Origin: an uncultured Eggerthellaceae bacterium
Lineage (GTDB): Bacteria; Actinomycetota; Coriobacteriia; Coriobacteriales; Eggerthellaceae
DNA: 10,952 nucleotides
Assembly (NCBI GenBank): GCA_934645125.1
Contig: CAKUDT010000026.1
Coordinates: 1-10,952 of the forward strand
Direction: 5' to 3'
Shown in pieces: positions 1 through 5,321 of this stretch. The translations under genes were made by a program, and so were the position numbers. The notes beneath the pieces were generated by a model. It saw only the letters and a list, made by a program, of their open reading frames with translations. It had not been told where the DNA came from and ran no database searches. Numbering within the stretch: position 1 is the stretch's first letter; each line of letters opens with the position of its first letter.

Positions 1-439
1 TCTGCGTCACCTGATTCGGCAAACTGGTAGGAGCCATCTGACCGCCGGTCATGCCGTAAATGGCATTGTTGATGAAGATGATGGTGATATGCTCGCCACG
101 CGTGGCGGCATGGATGGTCTCCGCCATGCCGATAGAAGCCAAGTCGCCGTCGCCTTGATAGGAAAATACAATGTTATCAGGGCAAACGCGCTTAATACCC
201 GTTGCCACCGCCGGAGCGCGACCATGAGCCGCTTCGGCCATATCGCATCCGAAGAAGTTGTACGCCATAACCGAGCAACCAACGGGAGCAACGCCTACCG
301 TGCGCCCCTCAATGCCCAGCTCATCAATGGTTTCGGCAACAAGCCTGTTCACAATACCATGGACGCAGCCCGGACAATAATTCGTTACAACGGGAAGCAA
401 CGCGTGAGGACGCTGGAAAACAATCTTCTCTTCAGCCAT
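1..439 (-). CDS. vorA: 2-oxoacid:ferredoxin oxidoreductase, TPP-binding beta subunit (VorA/KorB type), partial
   Basis: This is the N-terminal 146 residues of the thiamine-diphosphate-binding subunit of an anaerobic, CoA-dependent 2-oxoacid oxidoreductase; the rest lies beyond the left edge. The enzyme interconverts a 2-oxoacid plus CoA and acyl-CoA plus CO2, with ferredoxin as electron carrier. Visible marks are the early Cys pair YCPGC (21-25), the AHGRAPAVATG stretch (71-81) and the TPP/Mg2+ motif GDGDLASIG (96-104) followed by NNAIYGMTGGQ (124-134), all characteristic of this subunit family. The ATG follows the TAA of the alpha gene after a single base, with a purine-rich GAGGCGGGTGA ahead of it, so translation is probably coupled. 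The exact substrate (2-oxoisovalerate, 2-oxoglutarate or another) cannot be fixed from this part; the branched-chain leader upstream of the operon favours branched 2-oxoacids. Confidence 0.93.
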   Translation of the reverse strand, partial: MAEEKIVFQRPHALLPVVTNYCPGCVHGIVNRLVAETIDELGIEGRTVGVAPVGCSVMAYNFFGCDMAEAAHGRAPAVATGIKRVCPDNIVFSYQGDGDLASIGMAETIHAATRGEHITIIFINNAIYGMTGGQMAPTSLPNQVTQ

Positions 440-440
440 G

Positions 441-1505
441 TTATTCACCCGCCTCTTCGTTCAACTCAACAATCTTTGCCAAAACCTCTGCCGGCGTAGG
501 AATAATACCGCCCGTGCGTCCGTAGAAAGAAACAGGCACACGGCCAGCGGAAACAAGGCGAATATCGTCAATCATCTGACCCATGTTCATCTCAACGGAA
601 AGGAAGTGCTTGACGTGATTTGCGGCGGCATCAACAACTTTCTCGGGGAACGGCCACAACGTAATAGGACGGATAAGACCCGCCTTGATACCTTGCTCAC
701 GCGCGCTGACCACAGCAGAACGGGCAATACGCGCGCTTGCACCGAATGCAACCAACACGATATCCGCGTCATCAACCATGAACTCTTCAGCACGCTGCTC
801 CTTTTCCTTGATAACCGCGTAACGCTCATAGCGCTCGAAGTTCTTCTGCTCAAGCAACGCCGGATCAAGATACAGCGAGTTTGCAATGTTGTGAGCGCGC
901 TTGTCCTTCGTGCCTGTAATAGCCCACGGCTTTTCGGGCAGCTCCGCCTTCGGCTCGGGCAGAACAACTGGTTCCATCATTTGACCAAGCATGCCATCGG
1001 CCAAAATCATGACGGGCGTCAAGTATTTATCGGCAATGTCGAATGCGTTATACGCGCAATCGGCCATTTCCTGAACAGTGGAAGGCGCCAGCACAATCAT
1101 ATGGAAATCGCCATGACCCAGCGCGCGCGTTGCCTGCCAATAATCAGACTGGGAAGGCTGAATGGAACCCAAACCGGGGCCGCCACGCTGCACATTGATG
1201 ATAACGCCTGGCAAATCGGCACCTGCCATATAAGACACACCTTCGCTTTTCAGGGAAATTCCCGGCGAAGAAGAAGACGTCATAACGCGGGCGCCGGCAG
1301 CAGCGGCACCGTATACCATGTTGATGGCGGCAATTTCGCTTTCAGCCTGCAGATACGTTCCGCCAATCTTGGGCATGCATTTCGACATGTATGCCGCAAG
1401 TTCCGTTTGCGGTGTAATGGGGTATCCGAAAAAATAGCGGCACCCTGCGCGCAATGCGCACTCAGCCAGCGCCTCGTTTCCCTTCATCAGCACTTTTTCA
1501 GCCAC
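441..1505 (-). CDS. vorB: 2-oxoacid:ferredoxin oxidoreductase, alpha subunit (VorB/KorA type)
   Basis: This is the alpha subunit of the same oxidoreductase, 354 residues, about the usual length for stand-alone VorB/KorA proteins. It carries the pyruvate-ferredoxin oxidoreductase alpha signature GYPITPQTE (28-36), QAESEIAAIN (53-62) and NVQRGGPGLG (104-113). The C-terminal part (about 245-340) is the domain II region that completes the active site in the alpha/beta assembly. I chose a GTG start at 1505 because a near-perfect GGAGGTGATC Shine-Dalgarno sits 3 bases before it. The frame stays open further upstream to an ATG at 1574, but that would overlap the ferredoxin gene by 64 bases. The ferredoxin stop lies inside the same ribosome binding site, so the genes are probably coupled. 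VOR versus KOR identity is a family-level guess. Confidence 0.93.
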   Translation of the reverse strand: MAEKVLMKGNEALAECALRAGCRYFFGYPITPQTELAAYMSKCMPKIGGTYLQAESEIAAINMVYGAAAAGARVMTSSSSPGISLKSEGVSYMAGADLPGVIINVQRGGPGLGSIQPSQSDYWQATRALGHGDFHMIVLAPSTVQEMADCAYNAFDIADKYLTPVMILADGMLGQMMEPVVLPEPKAELPEKPWAITGTKDKRAHNIANSLYLDPALLEQKNFERYERYAVIKEKEQRAEEFMVDDADIVLVAFGASARIARSAVVSAREQGIKAGLIRPITLWPFPEKVVDAAANHVKHFLSVEMNMGQMIDDIRLVSAGRVPVSFYGRTGGIIPTPAEVLAKIVELNEEAGE

Positions 1506-1508
1506 GTT

Positions 1509-1518
1509 GATCACCTCC
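1509..1518 (-). promoter_or_regulatory. Ribosome binding site fixing the GTG start of the alpha subunit gene
   Basis: Read on the minus strand this is GGAGGTGATC, almost fully complementary to the 16S rRNA 3' end, ending 3 bases before the GTG at 1505. The ferredoxin stop codon TGA is embedded in it. It decides the start against the longer in-frame ATG. Confidence 0.85.
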
Positions 1519-1717
1519 AGACCGTAATGGCAACATCGGGGCACATGGTGGCGCAAGTGGCGCAGCCCGTGCATTTTTCGTCATCTATGCAGGCAGCCGG
1601 GTGATACCCTTTTGCCGTGATGACAGAGCTGTCCAGCTGGACAATGCCAACGGGACACGCGTCAACGCAAAGACCGCAGCCCTTGCAGAAAACATGATCG
1701 ACACTAATATGCGCCAT
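1511..1717 (-). CDS. 2x[4Fe-4S] ferredoxin-type (delta) subunit of the 2-oxoacid oxidoreductase
   Basis: This small 68-residue iron-sulfur protein has two classic cluster motifs, CKGCGLCVDACP (11-22) and CTGCATCATMCP (49-60). Each supplies three closely spaced cysteines and a fourth Cys-Pro, as in bacterial 2x[4Fe-4S] ferredoxins. Its place directly before the alpha and beta genes, with an overlap into the alpha ribosome binding site, identifies it as the electron-transfer subunit (KorD/VorD-like) that passes electrons between the TPP site and free ferredoxin in the cytoplasm. The ATG is preceded by GAGAGAGG with 7 bases of spacing. A 60-bp gap separates it from the MinD-like gene upstream; that gap has a small TTGTG/CACAA hairpin but no terminator, so I place it in the same operon. 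Confidence 0.94.
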   Translation of the reverse strand: MAHISVDHVFCKGCGLCVDACPVGIVQLDSSVITAKGYHPAACIDDEKCTGCATCATMCPDVAITVWR

Positions 1718-1777
1718 ACTGTTTCCTCTCTCTTGTCATCTTGTGAAACCACAATCTCTCTCAAAACGCCCAGTATC

Positions 1778-2521
1778 TTACTCCCAGGGAGTACGAACAA
1801 GCATCGAAATAGGATAAAGCGTTACGTCTTGTTCTTCTTGGCTGAATGCCTGATTTATCTGCTCAAAGGACATTTTTGGAACCGTTGTGCACACTAAATC
1901 AACGTCCGCAGCCACCGCACACGCCCGTCCAAAACCCAAAGCGTCAATCACGGTGGACGCATCGGTTTGATCACGCAGATGCGAGTTATTCACCACGCCG
2001 GTAACGCGCAGCCCCGATTTCGTCTGAATCTCTTCCATGATTTCCAGGGCTTCTTCCGGCTCGCGCGTCAAGTTGCGATATTGGTTCACCACGTAGAGCA
2101 TCTGATAGAGGCCTTGCGCGGCTTCGGAAGCAAAGCGTCCCAGAACAGTGGCGCCGGCATCATCGCCGCCCACATCAATCACCAGCACCGATGAGCAATC
2201 TCCCTGCGCCCACTGCTCATACGCCTGGGAGATTGCCGTTCCCACCGACCCTGAAATGCTGGGGTTGTCAAGCGAAGATCCCGCCAGATTCGGAGCGATA
2301 ACCGCCACGCCCGCATTTGCAAGCTGGGCAGCGTAATCACTTGAGCGAAAATACGGGTTCACCACGTCAAAATCAACAAGCGTGACGTTTTTCCCCTGCC
2401 TTGCAAGATCGAACGCCCAGTTCAGACTAATGTTCGTCTTCCCCGCTCCGTAATGACCCACCACAATATTCACTGCGCAGGGTGCAGGGCCGTATTCAAG
2501 AATGTCGTAACCGTTTGCCAT
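1778..2521 (-). CDS. MinD/ParA-like P-loop ATPase in the oxidoreductase operon
   Basis: This 247-residue protein of the SIMIBI (MinD/ParA/NifH) class has a Walker A GHYGAGKT (22-29), a switch I-like VDFDVVNPYFRS (49-60), a Walker B/switch II VIDVGGDDAG (114-123) and a VVNNS segment (176-180) at the usual base-recognition position. Where typical MinD/ParA proteins carry the KGG signature lysine of the deviant Walker A, His23 is present. There is no amphipathic C-terminal membrane helix like that of MinD, so a cell-division role is unlikely. The gene starts 3 bases after the acyl-CoA synthetase stop codon and precedes the ferredoxin subunit, so a function tied to the oxidoreductase is likely. 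Cluster assembly or maturation, or sensing of a cofactor, are possibilities, but nothing in the sequence decides. The real role is unknown to me. Confidence 0.88.
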   Translation of the reverse strand: MANGYDILEYGPAPCAVNIVVGHYGAGKTNISLNWAFDLARQGKNVTLVDFDVVNPYFRSSDYAAQLANAGVAVIAPNLAGSSLDNPSISGSVGTAISQAYEQWAQGDCSSVLVIDVGGDDAGATVLGRFASEAAQGLYQMLYVVNQYRNLTREPEEALEIMEEIQTKSGLRVTGVVNNSHLRDQTDASTVIDALGFGRACAVAADVDLVCTTVPKMSFEQINQAFSQEEQDVTLYPISMLVRTPWE

Positions 2522-2524
2522 AAA

Positions 2525-4279
2525 CTATTTCTCGTCGTTTTCGCGAATGGCGGCGCGGCGAATCTTGCCATTGACCGTCTTCGGCAGCTCTTCTACGTAC
2601 TCGATGATGCGCGGGTACTTATACGGCGCGGTTTTTTGCTTTACCCACGTCTGCAGCTCTTTCGTCAAAGCAGTTGTTCCCTCAAAACCAGAGGTCAGAA
2701 CAACAGTGGCCTTTACCGCCTTGCCGCGCAAGGGGTCGGGCACGCCCGTGACGGCGCACTCTTTGACCGCTTCGTGCTCCAACATAACGCTTTCAATCTC
2801 GAAAGGCCCAATACGGTAGCCGCTCGATTTAATAACGTCGTCGTTTCTACCCACGTACCAGTAATAGCCATCTTCATCGCACCAGGCAGTATCGCCCGTG
2901 TGGTACCAACCGTCGTGGATAGCTTCGGCCGTTTTAGCAGGATTGCGGTAATACTCCATCATGATGCCCGGAGCACCCTGGGACACGTCGATGCACACCT
3001 CGCCCGTTTGACCCACCTTGCAGAAATTGCCGTCTTCATCAAGGATGCGCGTATTGTACTGGGGAACCGGCTTGCCCATAGAACCCGGACGCGGCGTGGA
3101 GCCCGTAAGGTTCGCGATGGTCAGCGGCGTTTCCGTTTGGCCGAAGCCTTCGTAGATAGTCAGACCGGTATGCTTTTTCCAGAAATCGAACAAATCGGGG
3201 TTAAGCGCTTCACCTGCCGTAGTGGAATACACCAGCGTGGAGAAGTCGTATTTATCAATATCTACCTGCGAGAACATACGATACATGGTGGGCGGGCAGC
3301 AAAGGGTGGTCACGCCATACCGAGGAATAAGGCTCAAAAGCTCATCGGCATCAAAGCGGTCGTAGTCATATGTGAGCACGGCGGCTTCCATAAGCCATTG
3401 CCCATAATACTTGCCCCAAACGGCCTTGCCCCAACCGGTATCGGCAATGGTGAAATGCAAGCCATCGGGCACCACGTTGTGCCAATGCTTTGCCGTGAGC
3501 AAATGGGCAACGGCATATTCGCCCGAGTGAAGCACCATCTTAGGCTGGCCCGACGTTCCCGAAGAGAAGTACATGAGCATGGGATCCTTGATGCTGGTCT
3601 CAACACGCTCGAATTCGGCACTTGCTGCGCGCACGCCCGAGTTGAAGTCGAGCCAACCTTCGCGCGAAGTGGTGGCAACGCAAATGTTCTCGGGACCGGA
3701 AAGTGCCGCTCCCAGCGCAACGCCTTCGGGGATGATCATCTTGCCATTTTCATCGAGCGGCGTAAGGCCGCCACCTGCGCCATTGACCAAAATGCGGCTT
3801 TTCACCGTAGGACAACGATCGATAACCGCATCTACCACATCGGCGATATATCCAGCATCCGTGCAGATAACCGAAGAGATCAGGCCTTCGTTCAAGCGAT
3901 ATTCCAAGTCATGCTCTTTGAGCATGAACGTGGCGGGAACCATAATGGCACCCAACTTGCACAGGGCGGTTGCCACAAACCAGAACTGGTAGTGACGACG
4001 CAAGATAACCAAAACGTAATCGCCCTTCTTGATGCCCTGCGCAGCCAAGTAATTCGCCGTCTTGTTCGACCATTCGCGCATGTCAGCGAAAGAGAAGAAA
4101 TGCTCTTCGCCTTCGGGATTGCACCACACCATGGCGCGACGATCGGGGTCGTTTTCGGCAATGTCATCGACAACATCGTAGCCGAAATTGAATGAATCAG
4201 GAGCAGTCACCTTAAAATCGGTCAAAAGGCCATTCTCGGAATACGTTTCTTTCACGAATCGTTCATTGATGTTTCTCAT
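2525..4279 (-). CDS. AMP-forming acyl-CoA synthetase (medium/branched-chain acyl-CoA ligase-like)
   Basis: This 584-residue member of the ANL (AMP-binding) superfamily activates a carboxylic acid to its acyl-AMP and then acyl-CoA in the cytoplasm. Visible motifs are the phosphate loop YFSSGTSGQPK (237-247), the A5 motif YEGFGQTET (376-384), TGD (461-463), the hinge GRNDDVIKSSGYRIGPFEIE (477-496) and the catalytic C-terminal lysine in PKTVNGKIRR (Lys572). Length and motif style resemble the ACSM/medium-chain group more than acetyl-CoA synthetase. The ATG at 4279 matches the start of the conserved region; an upstream extension has no family character. An AAAGGA lies 11 bases ahead. It follows the regulator gene after 164 bp and is coupled to the MinD-like gene. 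Isobutyrate, isovalerate or 2-methylbutyrate are attractive substrates given the branched-chain leader upstream, but arylacetates cannot be excluded. Confidence 0.92.
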   Translation of the reverse strand: MRNINERFVKETYSENGLLTDFKVTAPDSFNFGYDVVDDIAENDPDRRAMVWCNPEGEEHFFSFADMREWSNKTANYLAAQGIKKGDYVLVILRRHYQFWFVATALCKLGAIMVPATFMLKEHDLEYRLNEGLISSVICTDAGYIADVVDAVIDRCPTVKSRILVNGAGGGLTPLDENGKMIIPEGVALGAALSGPENICVATTSREGWLDFNSGVRAASAEFERVETSIKDPMLMYFSSGTSGQPKMVLHSGEYAVAHLLTAKHWHNVVPDGLHFTIADTGWGKAVWGKYYGQWLMEAAVLTYDYDRFDADELLSLIPRYGVTTLCCPPTMYRMFSQVDIDKYDFSTLVYSTTAGEALNPDLFDFWKKHTGLTIYEGFGQTETPLTIANLTGSTPRPGSMGKPVPQYNTRILDEDGNFCKVGQTGEVCIDVSQGAPGIMMEYYRNPAKTAEAIHDGWYHTGDTAWCDEDGYYWYVGRNDDVIKSSGYRIGPFEIESVMLEHEAVKECAVTGVPDPLRGKAVKATVVLTSGFEGTTALTKELQTWVKQKTAPYKYPRIIEYVEELPKTVNGKIRRAAIRENDEK

Positions 4280-4443
4280 TGAAGTGAAAATCCTTTGCAA
4301 AATAGAGGGAAGACAAAATCGAAATTGCCGCATAAGCCGCAGCGTATTGATCTGTAAGGCGCGCCCGCTTGATTGGTTGATTGTTGTTTCCAATCGCCTT
4401 TATGCTGCCGCAAGCAGCACATGCGGGCTTGCGAAAGACGCGC
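4280..4443. other. Intergenic region between regulator and acyl-CoA synthetase with inverted repeats
   Basis: These 164 bp hold no credible gene. They contain a 6-bp stem TGCTGC/GCAGCA with a 5-base loop (4403-4419), an overlapping CGCAAGC/GCTTGCG pair (4409-4433), a GATTGG/CCAATC pair (4371-4395) and an 8-bp palindrome GGCGCGCC (4358-4365). None is followed by a T tract on the minus strand, so they do not look like intrinsic terminators. An operator, an RNA processing site or an internal promoter for the acyl-CoA synthetase is possible; I see no convincing -35/-10 pair. Confidence 0.5.
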
Positions 4444-5028
4444 CTAGATAATGTCATCCTCTTCGGGCTTCATGACAAGCGCCAAGAACGTGCACGGCTC
4501 GCCGCCAATGGCAATCATGCCATGACCGCGGCCCGAGTCGTAAAGCACGCAATCGCCCGGCTCAAGCTCTTCAATGTGATCTTCATACGCAAAACGCATC
4601 TTACCTGAAAGAATGTAGTCAAATTCCTGTCCCGTGTGCTTCGAGAGATGAATGGGCTTGTCCTGCTCTTCTTCCAAATAGGGTGCGTTTACCCAGAAAG
4701 GCTCACAGCTTTTGTTCTGGAAATGCGGCGCTTTGTGCAAATATTCAAAGCCCGCACGACGCTTGATAGAAAGACCCTCACCGGCGCGCGTCAGACAATA
4801 GCCCTTCAAATGCGGGGTTTCGCCTGTGAGCAGCTCAATCACATCAACGCCCAAACGCGCGGCGCACTTATACAGGAACGTGAAAGACAAATCCTGCTCG
4901 CCCGACTCTTGGGCAGCATATTCCGCAACACTGCGGCCTGTTGCCTCGGCCATTTCCTGCATGGTGATGTCAAGGTCCTCACGAAGGGCCTGAATTCTTC
5001 CAGCAACTTCTTTGAGGTTTGGTTCCAT
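4444..5028 (-). CDS. XRE-family regulator with C-terminal cupin domain
   Basis: This is a 194-residue cytoplasmic DNA-binding protein. Residues about 5-68 form an XRE-type helix-turn-helix (TMQEMAEATGRSVAEY, then FLYKCAARLGVDVIELLTG). Residues about 110-190 form a cupin barrel with the motifs HTGQEFDYILSGKMRF (131-146) and LEPGDCVLYDSGRGHGM (155-171). Such HTH-cupin proteins usually bind a small effector or metal in the cupin and control the adjacent operon. I prefer the ATG at 5028, which has AAGGA 6 bases ahead, over the ATG at 5043, which has no good ribosome binding site. It is the first structural gene after the attenuator and leads the acyl-CoA synthetase and oxidoreductase operon, so it probably adds a second, ligand-dependent layer of control. 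The effector is unknown. Confidence 0.9.
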   Translation of the reverse strand: MEPNLKEVAGRIQALREDLDITMQEMAEATGRSVAEYAAQESGEQDLSFTFLYKCAARLGVDVIELLTGETPHLKGYCLTRAGEGLSIKRRAGFEYLHKAPHFQNKSCEPFWVNAPYLEEEQDKPIHLSKHTGQEFDYILSGKMRFAYEDHIEELEPGDCVLYDSGRGHGMIAIGGEPCTFLALVMKPEEDDII

Positions 5029-5081
5029 CTTGTTTCCTTCCATACGATCAGTCCAACAAATACCACTTCACTGCTTTTGAT

Positions 5082-5094
5082 AACAAAGATTGTT
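5082..5094. repeat. Short inverted repeat before the regulator gene, possible operator
   Basis: AACAA and TTGTT flank three bases about 55 bp before the regulator ATG and just after the attenuator T tract. The size fits an XRE half-site pair, but a 5-bp arm is short and chance occurrence in this AT-rich spacer is quite possible. Confidence 0.25.
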
Positions 5095-5105
5095 TCTTCT
5101 CGCCC

Positions 5106-5144
5106 AAAACAAAAAACCCGAATTCCAATGTTGGAATCCGGGTT
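5106..5144 (-). terminator. Intrinsic terminator / attenuator (3:4 hairpin) before the regulator operon
   Basis: Read on the minus strand, the arms 5144-5131 and 5128-5115 form a 14-base complementary stem (13 Watson-Crick pairs and one G-U) closing a very small loop. It is followed at once by six T, a G and four T. The single imperfect position is a G-U in minus-strand RNA but an A-C mismatch in plus-strand RNA, which points to minus-strand function. It lies between the leader ORF and the regulator gene. It should terminate the short leader transcript and also any read-through from the def-fmt-rsmB operon. Its 5' arm is shared with the antiterminator. Confidence 0.92.
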
Positions 5145-5181
5145 ACCTTAAAAACCGAGACAAACTATACCAGAATCCAAC
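5130..5181 (-). promoter_or_regulatory. Antiterminator (2:3 helix) competing with the attenuator hairpin
   Basis: On the minus strand the segment GTTGGATTCTGG (5181-5170), just after the leader stop codon, pairs with CCGGATTCCAAC (5141-5130), the 5' arm of the terminator. The helix has ten Watson-Crick pairs, one G-U and one T-T mismatch over twelve positions. Forming it excludes the terminator. This is the arrangement expected when a ribosome stalled in the leader ORF leaves segment 2 free. Confidence 0.8.
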
Positions 5182-5241
5182 AACACGCTCACGACGCGAC
5201 AATTACGATTGCCGCGTTGATAATGACTAAGTTGTTAATTC
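5173..5241 (-). promoter_or_regulatory. Leader 1:2 helix (anti-antiterminator) of the attenuator
   Basis: Segment GAATTAACAAC (5241-5231), which spans leader codons 5 to 8, can pair with GTTGTTGGATTC (5184-5173). Six continuous pairs and four more are separated by a small internal loop. Formation sequesters segment 2 and would leave the terminator arm free. A ribosome paused at codons 9-12 would cover segment 1 and prevent this helix. Confidence 0.6.
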
Positions 5242-5254
5242 GTACAGAGTTCAT
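5189..5254 (-). CDS. Branched-chain amino acid leader peptide (21 residues)
   Basis: This is a 22-codon ORF including its TGA, too short for routine gene calling. It begins with ATG, and AGGA sits 6 bases ahead (AGGAACACG then ATG). The peptide has five Ile, four Val and one Leu out of 21 residues. Residues 9-12 read LVII and residues 16-19 read IVIV; Leu9 uses TTA. It has no Trp, His, Phe, Tyr or Thr. This composition is like the ilv operon leader peptides of enterobacteria, whose role is to stall ribosomes when charged branched-chain tRNAs are scarce; the peptide itself normally has no function. It lies between a promoter and an intrinsic terminator and is followed by mutually exclusive RNA helices. 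Its stop codon is 5 bases before antiterminator segment 2, so a ribosome that reaches the stop would mask that segment and favour termination. Confidence 0.82.
   Translation of the reverse strand: MNSVRINNLVIINAAIVIVAS
5194..5217 (-). promoter_or_regulatory. Hairpin inside the leader ORF, candidate pause structure
   Basis: In the leader RNA, ACGCGGCAAT and ATTGTCGCGT form a 10-bp stem with one G-U and a 4-base loop CGTA. It covers leader codons 13 to 20, including the IVIV run. It could pause RNA polymerase so that the first ribosome catches up, as the 1:2 hairpin does in classic attenuators. The function is inferred. Confidence 0.6.
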
Positions 5255-5292
5255 CGTGTTCCTATTTGTTATCCAAAAAATGAGCTTTACGA

Positions 5293-5321
5293 AAAATACC
5301 ACTAATTTTTTTCACGCACAA
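5293..5321 (-). promoter_or_regulatory. Promoter of the leader and branched-chain oxidoreductase operon
   Basis: The minus strand shows TTGTGC, a 17-base spacer, then TATTTT preceded by TGG, which is an extended -10 motif. It overlaps the last codons of rsmB. A start near 5286 would leave a leader of roughly 30 bases before the leader-peptide ATG and about 180 bases to the attenuator T tract. The -35 is only a partial match (3 of 6), so the call is moderate. Confidence 0.55.

Noticed and set aside
1506..1574. N-terminal extension of the alpha subunit from an in-frame ATG at 1574
   Set aside because: It would overlap the ferredoxin gene by 64 bases and add residues without family character, while a near-perfect ribosome binding site serves the GTG at 1505.
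438..1604. Long plus-strand open frame opposite the alpha subunit gene
   Set aside because: It is antisense to a well-supported gene, has no family motifs and is rich in Arg, His and Asn as expected from reading the complement; open only because of the codon bias of the real gene.
1718..1777. Terminator between MinD-like gene and ferredoxin
   Set aside because: Only a 5-bp TTGTG/CACAA hairpin without a T tract is present; the genes are close and functionally linked.
2453..4195. 580-codon plus-strand open frame opposite the acyl-CoA synthetase
   Set aside because: The minus strand encodes a complete AMP-binding enzyme with all core motifs here. The antisense product has no recognisable domain and is dominated by Arg, His and Ala.
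4276..4422. 48-residue Cys-containing ORF between regulator and synthetase, ending over the synthetase ATG
   Set aside because: There is no ribosome binding site before its ATG, no recognisable composition bias of a leader peptide and no terminator after it. The ATGA overlap with the synthetase start can occur by chance.
5105..5290. T-box riboswitch as explanation for the terminator before the regulator gene
   Set aside because: I see no T-box consensus (AGGGTGGNACCGCG-like) before the terminator and no stem I architecture. The translated Ile/Val-rich ORF and the 1:2/2:3/3:4 pairing explain the region better.
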